Notes under the pieces: model-generated
The model's input: only the letters and a program-made list of their open reading frames with translations
Told to the model about the DNA's origin: nothing
Database searches by the model: none
Position numbers and translations under genes: made by a program
Assembly (NCBI RefSeq): GCF_025574465.1
Contig: NZ_JAOBPP010000021.1
Span: 496,001 to 560,000, forward strand
DNA: 64,000 nucleotides
Direction of reading: 5' to 3'
DNA from: Kordiimonas aestuarii
Lineage (GTDB): Bacteria > Pseudomonadota > Alphaproteobacteria > Sphingomonadales > Kordiimonadaceae
Shown here: one piece after another, positions 8,879 through 18,985 of the stretch
How positions within the stretch are numbered: position 1 is the first letter of the stretch
How the letters are laid out: each line of letters begins with the position of its first letter

Positions 8879-9921
8879 GCTTCCCCCTCCAGCTGTGCTT
8901 TGGCCCATCCCGCAGCATCACGCACAACGTCGGTGGCATCATGGCAAAGATTGTTCACTGCTGGCAAGTGTTCCCGATCTCCCGTGTTGCCGATGGCATA
9001 AAGCACATTACGCACGAAGCGGTCGCGCCCGATGCGCTTGATCGGGCTGCCGGAGAAAACCTCGCGGAAGGTGGCATCATCCAATACGACAAGGTCAGCC
9101 AGCGCGGGCGCACCAAGCTCAACCCGCGCGTGGAAAGCGGCTTCATGGCTAGTTTTTGCGAACTTGTTCCACGGACAGGCGGCCAAACAGTCGTCACAGC
9201 CATAAATGCGGTTGCCTAACGCGCGGCGGTACACCTCGTCAATCGGGCCCTTGTGTTCGATGGTGAGGTAAGAGATGCAGCGCCGTGCATCGATCTGGTA
9301 GGGAGCCGGGAAAGCATTCGTCGGGCAGGCATCAATGCACGCGCGGCAACTGCCACACTGGTCGCGGTGCGGGGTATCTTCCGGCAGGTTCATGTCGGTA
9401 TAAATCGCGCCGAGGAAAAGCCAGCTGCCGAACCTTGGGCTGACCATATTGGTGTGTTTACCCTGCCAACCCAGCCCGGCGGCAGACGCAAGCGGTTTCT
9501 CTGGCACCGGCGCGGTGTCAACAAATACCTTCAACTCGCAGTCATATGTCTCGACAATCCAGCGCGCAAAAGCCTTCAGGCGTTTTTTGACTAGGTCGTG
9601 ATAGTCCTTGCCACGTGCGTAGACCGATATATTGCCATATTCCGGCGCGTCCAGAAGCAGCCGAGGGTCGTCCTTGGGGCCATAATTGACGCCCAGCATG
9701 ATCGCGGACCGAGCCTCTGGCCAAAGACCCTGCGGGCTTTCCCGGTGATGCAGGCGCGTCTCCATCCACTCCATGGTGCCGTGGCGACCCTTGGCCACAA
9801 AGTCGCGCAGGCGGGCGGAAACCTCTTCCGACAACACGGCGCCGGTGACACCGAAGGCATCAAACCCGAGCTCGGTTGCTTTGGCTTCAAGCTCGGCGCG
9901 GATATCGCCGGGCGGCCGCAC
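8875..9921 (-). CDS. queG: Epoxyqueuosine reductase QueG
   Basis: 348 residues. It performs the last step of queuosine synthesis, reducing epoxyqueuosine in the wobble position of tRNAs with GUN anticodons, using cobalamin and two [4Fe-4S] clusters. The cluster ligands are visible in CGSCRACIDACP and CDDCLAACPW, with the linking segment RRCISYLTIEHKG. The catalytic Asp lies in VFVDTAPVPEK, and the C-terminal helices match HEAT-like repeats. The start is a GTG at 9919-9921 directly after the TAA of the upstream GST gene (TAAGTG), so the two are probably co-translated. It is downstream of gltB-GST on the minus strand. Confidence 0.95.
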   Translation of the reverse strand: MRPPGDIRAELEAKATELGFDAFGVTGAVLSEEVSARLRDFVAKGRHGTMEWMETRLHHRESPQGLWPEARSAIMLGVNYGPKDDPRLLLDAPEYGNISVYARGKDYHDLVKKRLKAFARWIVETYDCELKVFVDTAPVPEKPLASAAGLGWQGKHTNMVSPRFGSWLFLGAIYTDMNLPEDTPHRDQCGSCRACIDACPTNAFPAPYQIDARRCISYLTIEHKGPIDEVYRRALGNRIYGCDDCLAACPWNKFAKTSHEAAFHARVELGAPALADLVVLDDATFREVFSGSPIKRIGRDRFVRNVLYAIGNTGDREHLPAVNNLCHDATDVVRDAAGWAKAQLEGEA

Positions 9922-10590
9922 TTAAAAATCCAGTTCCTGATAATGTTTTGGCGGGGTCAGGCCAGTAATGCGGTCCGTAAGCAGCGCGCGGATTGACCGG
10001 CGCGACTTGACCCGCACATACCACTCCTTGACCATGGGCCACTGTTCCCAGGCGATGTCGCCAAAATAGTCGATCACGGAGATATGGGACGCGGCGGCGG
10101 CGTCAGCCATGGTGAACTGCGGGCCAGCCAGATAGTGGCGGCGCTCCGCGAGGTAGGTGATGTATTTCAGGTGAACCTTGAGGTTATGGGAAGCACAGCG
10201 GATGGCTTCCGAATCCGGTTCCCCCATACCAAGGAACCGCTTGAAAAGCTTTTCCGACACGGTGTGGCGCGTCACCTCCGTGCCTACCTTGGAATGGAAC
10301 CACCCCGCCAGCCGCCTGATTTCATAACGCTCGTCCGCGTCTCCGATCAAAAGCGCAGGCTCGGGGATCACTTCTTCCAGATATTCGGCAATCGCCATAG
10401 TACCGGAATAGGCATGACCGTCGTCCATGACAAGCACCGGCACTTCGCCCGCCGGGTTCAGCGCCAGAAAGGCGGGTCTGCGCTCCCACTCGCGCTCAAG
10501 GCGCAAATCAAAATCGACGCGCTTCTCGGCAAGAAGCACACGAACAAAGCGGGCGGCGGGACTGAGCCAGTGATGATATAAAGTTGGCAT
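9922..10590 (-). CDS. Glutathione S-transferase family protein
   Basis: 222 residues from the ATG at 10590, which has AAGGGGG six bases upstream; the in-frame start at 10650 lacks a site. The N-terminal thioredoxin-fold domain begins MPTLYHHWLSPAARFVRVLLAEK, with the conserved cis-Pro segment GEVPVLVMDDGHAYSGTMAIAEYLE, followed by an all-helical C-terminal domain with FTMADAAAASHISVIDYFGD (the N-capping box of GSTs). Substrate is unknown. The gene is immediately upstream of queG, and this pairing suggests co-transcription rather than a shared pathway. Confidence 0.9.
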   Translation of the reverse strand: MPTLYHHWLSPAARFVRVLLAEKRVDFDLRLEREWERRPAFLALNPAGEVPVLVMDDGHAYSGTMAIAEYLEEVIPEPALLIGDADERYEIRRLAGWFHSKVGTEVTRHTVSEKLFKRFLGMGEPDSEAIRCASHNLKVHLKYITYLAERRHYLAGPQFTMADAAAASHISVIDYFGDIAWEQWPMVKEWYVRVKSRRSIRALLTDRITGLTPPKHYQELDF

Positions 10591-10639
10591 GACAGCCCCC
10601 TTCATAACGTATGTTTCGGGGGCCGCCAATTCGGAAATT

Positions 10640-10678
10640 GCGCCAGACACGGAATATCTTTCACGGAATATCTGGCGC
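10640..10678. repeat. Inverted repeat containing a 12-bp direct repeat between gltB and the GST gene
   Basis: Arms GCGCCAGA (10640-10647) and TCTGGCGC (10671-10678) are exact complements. Inside and overlapping the right arm is a direct repeat of CACGGAATATCT (10648-10659 and 10662-10673, two bases apart). No T tract follows on the minus strand, so it is a poor terminator; RNA processing or a regulator site are alternatives. Confidence 0.55.
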
Positions 10679-10692
10679 GGGATCCACTGGTT

Positions 10693-13600
10693 TTAGGCTG
10701 TCAGTTTTTTGCCATGCTGTTCATCGCTCACTGGTTGCTCAAGACGATTGATCATTTCCTTCGGCACAACCTGCCAGAAACCGCCTTTTTTGCTTTCCCA
10801 GTTCGAGAGAACGGTCGCCCCCCAGCGTGAATGGGTTTCCGCCACATGCTCTTCAACCAGAGATTTGAGCTTGTCTTCCCAGTATGCGCTGGAAAGACGG
10901 TTATACAAGACCGAGTCACCATTGATGTGTTCTTCGAACGAGCCGTCTTCATCAAGCACGAAGGCCATGCCGCCGGTCATGCCTGCGCCGAAGTTGTCGC
11001 CCACGGAACCAAGGATCACAGCCGTACCGCCGGTCATGTATTCACAGCCGTTGGCCCCGCAGCCTTCAATGACCACATCCGCACCCGAGTTACGGACCGC
11101 GAAACGCTCCCCGGCTTGCCCGGCGGCGAACAGCTTGCCCGCCGTCGCACCATACAGCACCGTGTTGCCGATGATCGTATTGTCCTTCGAATTGAAAGAC
11201 GCCCGGTTGGATGGTCGCACAACAATGGTGCCGCCAGAGAGGCCTTTCCCGACATAGTCGTTGGCATCGCCCGCTACCTCAAGCTTGAGGCCCTGCACTG
11301 CAAATGCGCCGAGCGACTGGCCGGCCGAGCCACGAAGCCGCACGGTGACATGGTCAGGCTTGAGGCCATACATGCCAAAGGTGCGGGTGATCTCGCTTGA
11401 GAAGCGTGTCCCGATGGCACGCAGCGTGTTCTGCACCGAGTAGGTGAGCTGCATCTTTTCGCCCTTGGTGAACACAGCCGACGCATCCTCCAGCATTTGC
11501 GCGTCAAGCGAATCAGGCACCTCGTTACGGCCCTCAAGCGTACAGACGGAGCGGCGGTTCCGCCCGCCAACCTGCACCAGAAGCGGGTTGAGGTCGAGGT
11601 CATCCAGATGCTCCGCACCGCGGCTGACCTGATGCAACAGGTCGGTACGGCCGATGATGTCATCCAGCTTCTCGACACCCAGCTCAGCGAGGATTTCGCG
11701 CGTTTCCTCGGCGATAAAGCTGAAGAGGTTCACGACCTTCTCCGCGGAGCCATCAAACTTTTTGCGCAGGTCTTCATCCTGCGTGCAGATACCCACGGGA
11801 CAGGTGTTGGAGTGGCACTGCCGCACCATGATGCAGCCCATGGCCACAAGGGATGCCGTGCCGACACCATATTCCTCAGCCCCCAGCAAGGCGGCGATCA
11901 CCACGTCACGCCCGGTACGGATACCGCCGTCTGTCCGGAGCTTCACCCGATGCCTGAGGCCATTCAGCGACAGTACCTGGTTCACTTCAGCCAGGCCAAT
12001 CTCCCACGGGGTACCAGCGTATTTTATGCTGGTTTGCGGGCTGGCGCCGGTGCCCCCTGAGTGGCCAGAGACCAGAATAACGTCGGCATGCGCCTTAGCG
12101 ACGCCAGCGGCAATGGTGCCAATCCCCGCGCTTGAGACCAGCTTCACACACACCTTGGCGCGCGGGTTGATCTGCTTCAGGTCATAAATAAGCTGCGCCA
12201 GATCCTCGATCGAATAGATATCATGGTGCGGCGGCGGGGAAATCAGCATCACCCCTGGTGTGGAGTGGCGCAGTTTTGCAATCATCTCCGTCACCTTGAA
12301 GCCGGGAAGCTGGCCACCCTCACCAGGCTTGGCACCCTGCGCGACCTTGATCTCCAGCTCTTCGCAGGCATTCAGATATTCCGCCGTCACCCCAAAGCGG
12401 CCGGAGGCTACCTGTTTGATCGGGCTGTTGGCGTTGTCGCCGTTCTCATAGGGCTTATAGCGTTTCTTGTCTTCACCACCTTCGCCCGAGACCGACTTGG
12501 CACCGATGCGGTTCATGGCGATGGCTAGTGTTTCATGCGCTTCCACCGACAGCGCGCCCAGAGACATGCCCGGCGTGATGAAACGCTTGCGGATCTGGGT
12601 GATCGATTCCACCTCATCAATCGGCTTGCCTTCTTGCGGGCGGCGGAAATCCATCAGGTCACGCAGGTTCACGGGCGGTAATTTGTGCAGCCCGCGCGAA
12701 TAGGTGAGATATTTAGCATAGTTGTCTTGGCCAACTGCTGTTTGCAGCAGATGAATAAGCTGGCCGTCATGCGCATGCACTTCGCCGCCACGGCGATAGC
12801 GGTAAAGCCCACCGATGGGCAGCACCAGGGCTTCTTCATCAAAGGCCTTGGCGTGCTGCTCCAGTATTTTTTTCTGAATGCCGGACAGGCCAATACCGGA
12901 AATTTTGGTCGGCATGCCAGGGAAGAACTCTGCCACGAGGGATCGAGACAAGCCAAGGGCTTCAAAGTTATTGCCGCCTCGATACGAGGAAACAACCGAG
13001 ATACCCATTTTTGACAGGATCTTCAGCAACCCCTGATCAATCGCCTCGCTCGCGCGCCACACCGCATCATTGAGCGACATATCGCCAAACAGGCCCTTGG
13101 CGTGACGGTCGGCAATGGTGTCCTGCGCCAAATAGGCGTTCACCGTTGTCGCGCCCGCGCCAATCAACACGGCAAAATAGTGCGGATCAAGGCATTCACT
13201 CGCGCGCACGTTAAGGCTGGTAAAGGTCCGCAGGCCTTCGTTCAGGAGGTGCGTATGCAAGCCGCCGGTCGCCAGGATCATCGGCACCGGCGCGCGGTCT
13301 TCGCTGATATTCTCGTCAGACAGGAACAGATGGCCACGGCCTGCACGAACGGCGTCCTCGGCCTCGCGGCGGATGCGGTCGATCGCGTCACGCAGCGCAC
13401 CCTTGCCCGCGTTGACATCGAATGTGCAGTCGATCACCTGTGCGGAATCGCCAAAATGCTTGATCAGGACGCCCCATTCGCGGTTCGAGATCACGGGGCT
13501 GTCGAGCACTATGGCCCCCGCCTGCGTATGGCCACCGTCCAGCACGTTGGCAAAGTTGCCAAACCGGGTCTTGAGGCTCATGACCCGGTGTTCGCGCAGG

Positions 13601-15204
13601 CTGTCAATCGGCGGATTGGTCACCTGACTGAAATTCTGCCGGAAATAATGCGACAGGTTGCGGTATTTACTTGAAAGCACCGCAAGCGGTGTATCGTCAC
13701 CCATGGAGCCAATGGCTTCCTTGGCAGTTGTCACCTGCGGATGTAAAATAAGCTCAAGGTCTTCGTGGCTCAGCCCTGCCGCGATCTGACGGCGTTTGAG
13801 ATCGTCCCCCGTGAACGCTGCATCTTCGGGGCCGCGGAAGTCTGGCAGCTCATCAATACCCTGGATGTCCTGCACCCAGTCTTCAAATGGCTGGCTGGCG
13901 GAGAGTTTATCCTTGATCTCCCGGTCGTGGTAAAACTGGCCTTCCCTGAGATCGAGAGCGATCATCTGCCCAGGCCCCAGACGGCCCTTTTCGCGTACGT
14001 CTTCTTCATCGACGATAACCATGCCGGTCTCTGAGCCAACAACAAGGAAGCCGTCGTTTGTAACAGTGAAACGCATGGGCCGAAGGCCGTTACGGTCAAG
14101 CCCCGCGACCACCCAGCGGCCGTCGGTAGCTGCCAGCGCAGCCGGGCCGTCCCATGGCTCCATTACCGAATTGGTGTAGGCATACATGGCGCGGTGTGCT
14201 TCCGGCATGCTGGTTTTATTGGTCCAGGCCTCAGGCACCAGCATGGTTTTCACCATCGGCGCGGACCGACCCGCCCGTACCATCACCTCAAACACCGCAT
14301 CAAGCGCTGCGCTATCGGAAGCGCCCTTGGGCACCACCGGTTTGATGTCTTCGGAGTTTTCACCAAAGGCGATTGACGCCATGCGAATCTGGTGACTGCG
14401 CATCCAGTTCACATTGCCGCGGATGGTATTGATCTCACCGTTATGCGCCAGCATGCGGAAGGGCTGCGCCAGCCACCACTGCGGAAACGTATTTGTTGAA
14501 TAACGCTGGTGATATACCGCGAAAGAGGAAACAAAGCGCTCGTCTTCCAGGTCCGGGTAAAAGGTTGAAAGTTGTTCAGCCAGAAACAAGCCTTTGTAGA
14601 TCACCGATCGGCACGACAGTGAACATATATAAAAATCACCCACCTGCGCCTTGATCACGGCGGCCTCGATGCGGCGGCGCACAAGATAAAGCTCGCGCTC
14701 GAAGGTTTCCTCGTCCACGCCTTTTGAATTGGCTATCATGATCTGCTCAATCTCGGGGCGGGTGCTTTCGGCTTTTTCGCCAATCACATCGATGTCCACC
14801 GGTACCTGGCGCCAGCCATAGATGGTGTAGCCAAAAGCGAGAATCTCTTTTTCGACAATCGTACGGCAGGTTTCCTGTGCGGGAAGGTCAACGCGCGGCA
14901 GGAAGACCATGCCCACTGCAAGGCGACCTTCTGCCGGCACATGGCCCGTGGCACGCACATGTTCCTTGAAAAATTCCTGCGGGATTTCAACATGGATGCC
15001 CGCGCCGTCGCCGGTCTTGCCGTCCGCGTCCACCGCACCGCGGTGCCAGATCGCCTTCAGCGCTTCAATGCCCATCAACACCACACGGCGCGAAGGTTTG
15101 CCATCCATTGCGGCCACAAGCCCCACGCCACAGGACGAATGTTCGTCCACCGGGTCATAAAGGCCAACGGGGCCAGGCACGTGTTCGTTATAGGTCTGAT
15201 ACAT
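10693..15204 (-). CDS. gltB: Glutamate synthase (NADPH) large subunit
   Basis: 1503 residues. Forms glutamate from glutamine and 2-oxoglutarate with GltD. Residues 1-24 are the propeptide; the conserved CGVGLVA follows, so Cys25 becomes the N-terminal nucleophile of the class II glutaminase domain (to about 430). The central domain and the FMN-binding synthase domain follow (GEGGEDKKRYKP, then VSGHSGGTGASPQTS and RTDGGIRTGRDV). The 3Fe-4S ligands are in GCIMVRQCHSNTCPVG. The C-terminal beta-helix (about 1270-1470) shows the repeating GG-rich turns. Length is as expected. It lies 11 bases downstream of gltD and is followed by an inverted repeat. Confidence 0.98.
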   Translation of the reverse strand: MYQTYNEHVPGPVGLYDPVDEHSSCGVGLVAAMDGKPSRRVVLMGIEALKAIWHRGAVDADGKTGDGAGIHVEIPQEFFKEHVRATGHVPAEGRLAVGMVFLPRVDLPAQETCRTIVEKEILAFGYTIYGWRQVPVDIDVIGEKAESTRPEIEQIMIANSKGVDEETFERELYLVRRRIEAAVIKAQVGDFYICSLSCRSVIYKGLFLAEQLSTFYPDLEDERFVSSFAVYHQRYSTNTFPQWWLAQPFRMLAHNGEINTIRGNVNWMRSHQIRMASIAFGENSEDIKPVVPKGASDSAALDAVFEVMVRAGRSAPMVKTMLVPEAWTNKTSMPEAHRAMYAYTNSVMEPWDGPAALAATDGRWVVAGLDRNGLRPMRFTVTNDGFLVVGSETGMVIVDEEDVREKGRLGPGQMIALDLREGQFYHDREIKDKLSASQPFEDWVQDIQGIDELPDFRGPEDAAFTGDDLKRRQIAAGLSHEDLELILHPQVTTAKEAIGSMGDDTPLAVLSSKYRNLSHYFRQNFSQVTNPPIDSLREHRVMSLKTRFGNFANVLDGGHTQAGAIVLDSPVISNREWGVLIKHFGDSAQVIDCTFDVNAGKGALRDAIDRIRREAEDAVRAGRGHLFLSDENISEDRAPVPMILATGGLHTHLLNEGLRTFTSLNVRASECLDPHYFAVLIGAGATTVNAYLAQDTIADRHAKGLFGDMSLNDAVWRASEAIDQGLLKILSKMGISVVSSYRGGNNFEALGLSRSLVAEFFPGMPTKISGIGLSGIQKKILEQHAKAFDEEALVLPIGGLYRYRRGGEVHAHDGQLIHLLQTAVGQDNYAKYLTYSRGLHKLPPVNLRDLMDFRRPQEGKPIDEVESITQIRKRFITPGMSLGALSVEAHETLAIAMNRIGAKSVSGEGGEDKKRYKPYENGDNANSPIKQVASGRFGVTAEYLNACEELEIKVAQGAKPGEGGQLPGFKVTEMIAKLRHSTPGVMLISPPPHHDIYSIEDLAQLIYDLKQINPRAKVCVKLVSSAGIGTIAAGVAKAHADVILVSGHSGGTGASPQTSIKYAGTPWEIGLAEVNQVLSLNGLRHRVKLRTDGGIRTGRDVVIAALLGAEEYGVGTASLVAMGCIMVRQCHSNTCPVGICTQDEDLRKKFDGSAEKVVNLFSFIAEETREILAELGVEKLDDIIGRTDLLHQVSRGAEHLDDLDLNPLLVQVGGRNRRSVCTLEGRNEVPDSLDAQMLEDASAVFTKGEKMQLTYSVQNTLRAIGTRFSSEITRTFGMYGLKPDHVTVRLRGSAGQSLGAFAVQGLKLEVAGDANDYVGKGLSGGTIVVRPSNRASFNSKDNTIIGNTVLYGATAGKLFAAGQAGERFAVRNSGADVVIEGCGANGCEYMTGGTAVILGSVGDNFGAGMTGGMAFVLDEDGSFEEHINGDSVLYNRLSSAYWEDKLKSLVEEHVAETHSRWGATVLSNWESKKGGFWQVVPKEMINRLEQPVSDEQHGKKLTA

Positions 15205-15215
15205 CTTTTGTCCCC

Positions 15216-16643
15216 TTAGGCCGCGACAGTTGCGCGAGCGCGCAGGAATTGTTTGATCTGGGCTGCGGCGTCACGACCGTCACGGATCGCCCACACCACC
15301 AGGGAGGCGCCGCGCACAATATCGCCGGCCGCAAACACGCCCTCGAGGTTCGTCATCATCGTTGAATGGTTCACCGTCACCGTGCCCCAACGGGTGACGC
15401 GCAGCTCCGGCGCGCCAAACAAGGCTGGCAGGTCCTCAGGCTCAAAACCAAGCGCCATTACGGCGAGGTCGCAGTCCAAGGTGAAGGAAGATTCCGGCAC
15501 CGGCTCCGGCGCTTGCCGGCCGGTGGCGTCAGGGGCGCCGAGGCGCATCTCATAGGCGCGCACCGCCTCCACCTTCTCGTCACCGAGGAAGGCTTCCGGC
15601 CCCGAAAGCCAGACAAATTCAACGCCTTCTTCCTCCGCGTTTTGTACCTCGCGCACAGATCCCGGCATATTGGCGCGGTCACGGCGGTAAAGGCATTTGA
15701 CCGACTTGGCACCCTGTCGCACAGCGGTGCGCACACAGTCCATCGCGGTGTCCCCACCCCCAATCACAACAACGTTTTTGCCGTTGGCGTCCAGTGCGCC
15801 GTTTTCAAATTCCGGCACCGTGTCACCCATCCCCTTGCGATTGGAAGCGATCAGATAATCAAGCGCCTCACGGATATTACCGAGACCGACGCCCGGCACC
15901 TTGAGGCCACGGGCGCGGTATACACCGGTCGCGATCAGGATGGCGTCGTGATTTTCGCGCAGCTCGGCAAGGCCTGCTTCACCACCCACTTCAAAATCCA
16001 GATGGAAGGTAATGCCTGATTGCTCAAGCCGTCCGGTGCGGCGGCCCACAATGTCTTTTTCCAGTTTGAAACCGGGGATACCATATATAAGGAGGCCGCC
16101 CGCACGGTCATGCCGGTCATAAATATGTACCTGAAAACCTGCTTTCCTGAGTTCCTCGGCTGCAGCAAGGCCAGCGGGGCCGGCGCCGATGATACCCACA
16201 CTTTCATCCAGCTCCTTGCGCGGCGTAATCGGCTTCACCCAGCCGTTATCCCAGGCGTTGTCAGTGATGAATTTCTCGACGCTACCAATAGTAACGGAAT
16301 CAAAATCCTTCTCGATCACGCAGTTGCCTTCACACAGGCGGTCCTGCGGGCAGATGCGGCCACATATCTCTGGCATATTGTTGGTGGCGCTTGAAATTTC
16401 ATAGGCTTCTTCAAGCCGGCCTTCCGCCGTCAGGCGCAGCCAGTCAGGGATATTGTTCCCCAGTGGGCAATGGATTTGGCAAAATGGCACACCACACTGG
16501 CTGCAGCGGCTCGACTGTTCCTTCGCACCGTCCACATTATAGCGCGCGTAAACCTCGGAAAAATCCTCCGCACGTTCCTTCGCCGTGCGCTTTTCCGGCA
16601 TTTTCTGGTCGATCGAAACAAATTTAAGCAGATCGTCGGCCAT
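15216..16643 (-). CDS. gltD: Glutamate synthase (NADPH) small subunit
   Basis: 475 residues. Transfers electrons from NADPH through FAD and Fe-S clusters to GltB. The N-terminal cluster-binding region shows CSQCGVPFCQIHCPLGNNIP and CGRICPQDRLCEGNCV. The FAD site is VGIIGAGPAGLAAAEELRKAG and the NADPH site is VVVIGGGDTAMDC, with a closing GVFAAGDIVRG motif near the C-terminus. It is the first gene of the minus-strand operon gltD-gltB and has a 423-base region upstream in which promoters must lie. Confidence 0.97.
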   Translation of the reverse strand: MADDLLKFVSIDQKMPEKRTAKERAEDFSEVYARYNVDGAKEQSSRCSQCGVPFCQIHCPLGNNIPDWLRLTAEGRLEEAYEISSATNNMPEICGRICPQDRLCEGNCVIEKDFDSVTIGSVEKFITDNAWDNGWVKPITPRKELDESVGIIGAGPAGLAAAEELRKAGFQVHIYDRHDRAGGLLIYGIPGFKLEKDIVGRRTGRLEQSGITFHLDFEVGGEAGLAELRENHDAILIATGVYRARGLKVPGVGLGNIREALDYLIASNRKGMGDTVPEFENGALDANGKNVVVIGGGDTAMDCVRTAVRQGAKSVKCLYRRDRANMPGSVREVQNAEEEGVEFVWLSGPEAFLGDEKVEAVRAYEMRLGAPDATGRQAPEPVPESSFTLDCDLAVMALGFEPEDLPALFGAPELRVTRWGTVTVNHSTMMTNLEGVFAAGDIVRGASLVVWAIRDGRDAAAQIKQFLRARATVAA

Positions 16644-17066
16644 AGGGCACCCTTCTCAGTCTGACAGTTGAAACGCCCGGCTGATAGCCTGGCGTATTTT
16701 ATTGGCCCGGAAATCTGGCGCAGAAAAAAGAGGTGCAGAAGCGTCGGCGGTCCCGATTTGATCAAACAGAACCCGGTGGGTTCGACTTGGCCTCGGGTCG
16801 TCCGGATAACCTCTGCATAAACGCGTAATTTTACTGTCCACGATTCCGATGCCGCGCATTATAAGTTCAAAATAATCAAATTTCACGCAAAAAATACATT
16901 ATAGGTCAATAAGACTGACTTACTTTCTATAAGATACTTGAATCTAACGATTCTTTTTGCTCGTTCAAAGCCATTTTTAGTACCATTTCTGTACAACATA
17001 GATACTCGCCAGCACAAGGGTGGCTTGGTATAAGGTTTTTCGAACGTTCTATGGGGAGGAACAGCC
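16644..17066. other. AT-rich divergent intergenic region between gltD and uppP
   Basis: 423 bases without a credible gene. The part at about 16855-17050 is strikingly AT-rich compared with the surroundings. It must hold the promoters of gltD (minus) and uppP (plus), but no well-spaced pair of hexamers stands out. A short palindrome GAACGTTC lies at 17042-17049, just upstream of the uppP ribosome-binding site. Confidence 0.5.
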
Positions 17067-17897
17067 GTGACGGCACTGCATTTATTCATACTGGCAATCG
17101 TCCAGGGCATTACCGAGTTTCTGCCCATCAGTTCTTCTGGACACCTTGTGCTGGTCCCGGTGCTGACGGGCTGGCAAGATCAAGGCCTGATGATCGATGT
17201 GTCAGTGCATATCGGCACGCTTGTCGCGGTTTTGATCTATTTCCGGGATGACGCCAAAGGACTGTTTCTGGCGGGGCTTGGTGTGGTTGGCGTTGGCCCC
17301 GCCCGGCGGGCAACCGACGGTACAATCTACGGCAAGCTCTTCTGGGCCATCGTGATTGCCACCATTCCGGCTGTCATGATCGGCTTTGCCGTCAAGGTCA
17401 CCGGCCTTGCTGATTTGATGCGCGGTGCCGCGGTTATCGCCACCACATCCATCGTCTTTGGCCTGTTGCTTTATTGGGCCGACAAGGTGGGTGCCACCGA
17501 TAAAACCCTTGAACGCATGGCCGTTAAACCCGCCCTGCTCGTTGGACTGGCACAAGTGCTGGCGCTGATCCCGGGTACAAGCCGCTCCGGCATTACCATG
17601 ACCGCCGCACGGTACCTCGGCTTCAGCCGACAGGATGCAGCGCGGTTTTCGCTGCTGCTGTCGATCCCGACCATTTTGGGGGCGGGCGTACTGCTGGGCA
17701 AAGATGTGCTTGAGGGCGGCGACCAGATTCTTTGGGTACACGCGGCATTTGGCGCCGGTCTCTCCTGCCTCGCGGCCATCGCTGCCATTCATTTCCTGAT
17801 GAAATGGCTGGCGCATGCAAACATGACCATATTTGTCGCATACCGGGTGGCCCTGGGTCTGTTTCTTTTTGCGCTGATCGCGGGCGGTGTTATCTAA
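17067..17897 (+). CDS. uppP: Undecaprenyl-diphosphatase UppP (BacA)
   Basis: 276 residues. Integral membrane phosphatase that recycles undecaprenyl pyrophosphate to the monophosphate carrier used by peptidoglycan and O-antigen synthesis. The two signature segments are present: GITEFLPISSSGHLVL near the N-terminus and PGTSRSGITMTAARYLG in the middle, with the catalytic Glu, Ser and Arg. About eight hydrophobic helices are visible. The start is GTG at 17067, preceded by GGGGAGGA. The stop overlaps the convergent SDR gene by four bases. Confidence 0.97.
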   Translation: MTALHLFILAIVQGITEFLPISSSGHLVLVPVLTGWQDQGLMIDVSVHIGTLVAVLIYFRDDAKGLFLAGLGVVGVGPARRATDGTIYGKLFWAIVIATIPAVMIGFAVKVTGLADLMRGAAVIATTSIVFGLLLYWADKVGATDKTLERMAVKPALLVGLAQVLALIPGTSRSGITMTAARYLGFSRQDAARFSLLLSIPTILGAGVLLGKDVLEGGDQILWVHAAFGAGLSCLAAIAAIHFLMKWLAHANMTIFVAYRVALGLFLFALIAGGVI

Positions 17898-18835
17898 CTT
17901 GCCTTGAACTGACCGTGGCGCTTGTGGTGGATCATATAGGTTGGCAGCACCGCGCTGATGCGCGTTGGTGTGATACCCAAGGCGGCAAGGCCTTCTGCCC
18001 CGTCGGGCACTACATTGTCCTGGCGCAAAAGGGTTACCTGATCCCTTGTCAGGGGCGGGTTTGGCAGCAGGCCAAGGAATGTCGCCTGCAACATCGCCAG
18101 ACCAAACGGCACATTGATGATTGGCCGCTTTATACCGGTATAGGCCATCATCTCTTCCAAAAGCTCGCGCAACGTTTTCGCCTGTGGGCCGCCTAGGGAA
18201 AAGGCCTTGCCTTCAACATCCCTGCCGCCGACACTCGCCCGCACAATGGCTTCTGCTACATCGCGCACATACACCGGCTGAAACCTCGTCTCCGCCCCCG
18301 GGATTGGCAAGACAGGCAGCTTGGCCGCAAGGGCGGCAAAACGGTTATAAAACCCGTCTTCAGGGCCAAACACCACGCTGGGTCTGATGATTGTCGCACG
18401 GGGACAGGCATCAAGCACGGCCTCTTCACCACGGCCTTTTGTGCGTGCATATTCGGACGCAGACGCCTGATCGGCACCCAGGGCAGACATATGGACGAAG
18501 GTTTTAACGCCCACATCAGCCGCACAGCGTGCCGCCCGCGCGGCGCCTTCCTCATGCAGGTTCTGGAACGACTGCCCGCCGTCATTAAAAAGCACACCGA
18601 CCAGATTGATGGCGCAGTCAGCGCCCGCAACCGCACGCTTTATCGATGCCTCATTATTCAAATTCGCGGCCATAACCTGAACCTGACCAAGGTCGCCAAG
18701 CGGCTTCAGGAACAGGGCGTCCGCCGGGCGCCTGACCGCGACGCGAATCATCTCGCCGCGCGCCGCCAGCTTCTCCACCACATAGCGCCCAATAAAGCCC
18801 GAACCGCCAAATACTGTCACTAGCCTGGATTTCAT
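17894..18835 (-). CDS. NDUFA9-like SDR family NAD(P)-binding protein
   Basis: 313 residues from the ATG at 18835, which is preceded by AGGAGG at good spacing; a longer frame to 18967 lacks any site. An N-terminal Rossmann motif VTVFGGSGFIGRYVVEKLA and the atypical-SDR pattern (INLVGVLF, FVHMSALGAD, YARTKGRGEEAV, IIRPSVVFGPEDGFYNRF) identify the complex I NDUFA9-subunit-like family. In mitochondria the homologue is an accessory subunit of NADH dehydrogenase; in bacteria the role is unproven (quinone or redox metabolism is an inference). Its stop overlaps that of uppP. Confidence 0.88.
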   Translation of the reverse strand: MKSRLVTVFGGSGFIGRYVVEKLAARGEMIRVAVRRPADALFLKPLGDLGQVQVMAANLNNEASIKRAVAGADCAINLVGVLFNDGGQSFQNLHEEGAARAARCAADVGVKTFVHMSALGADQASASEYARTKGRGEEAVLDACPRATIIRPSVVFGPEDGFYNRFAALAAKLPVLPIPGAETRFQPVYVRDVAEAIVRASVGGRDVEGKAFSLGGPQAKTLRELLEEMMAYTGIKRPIINVPFGLAMLQATFLGLLPNPPLTRDQVTLLRQDNVVPDGAEGLAALGITPTRISAVLPTYMIHHKRHGQFKAS

Positions 18836-18985
18836 GCCGTAACCTCCTGTGCTGGAAAGAATATTTTCGCCGTGTGCAGTGTAATCTGACCGCAGCATTG
18901 TGGCAATTATACATACAAAGCCGCCATTGATGTGGATGAGGCCGTAAAATAATCGCCGGAAGTACACTTTTTTGAATGTGAGCGC

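Noticed and set aside
16656..16886. 76-codon minus-strand frame upstream of gltD
   Set aside because: No ribosome site, no family, and it overlaps the AT-rich divergent promoter region.
17042..17049. GAACGTTC as a LexA box before uppP
   Set aside because: It lacks the GTTC-N7-GTTC layout of alphaproteobacterial LexA sites, and uppP is not a usual SOS gene.
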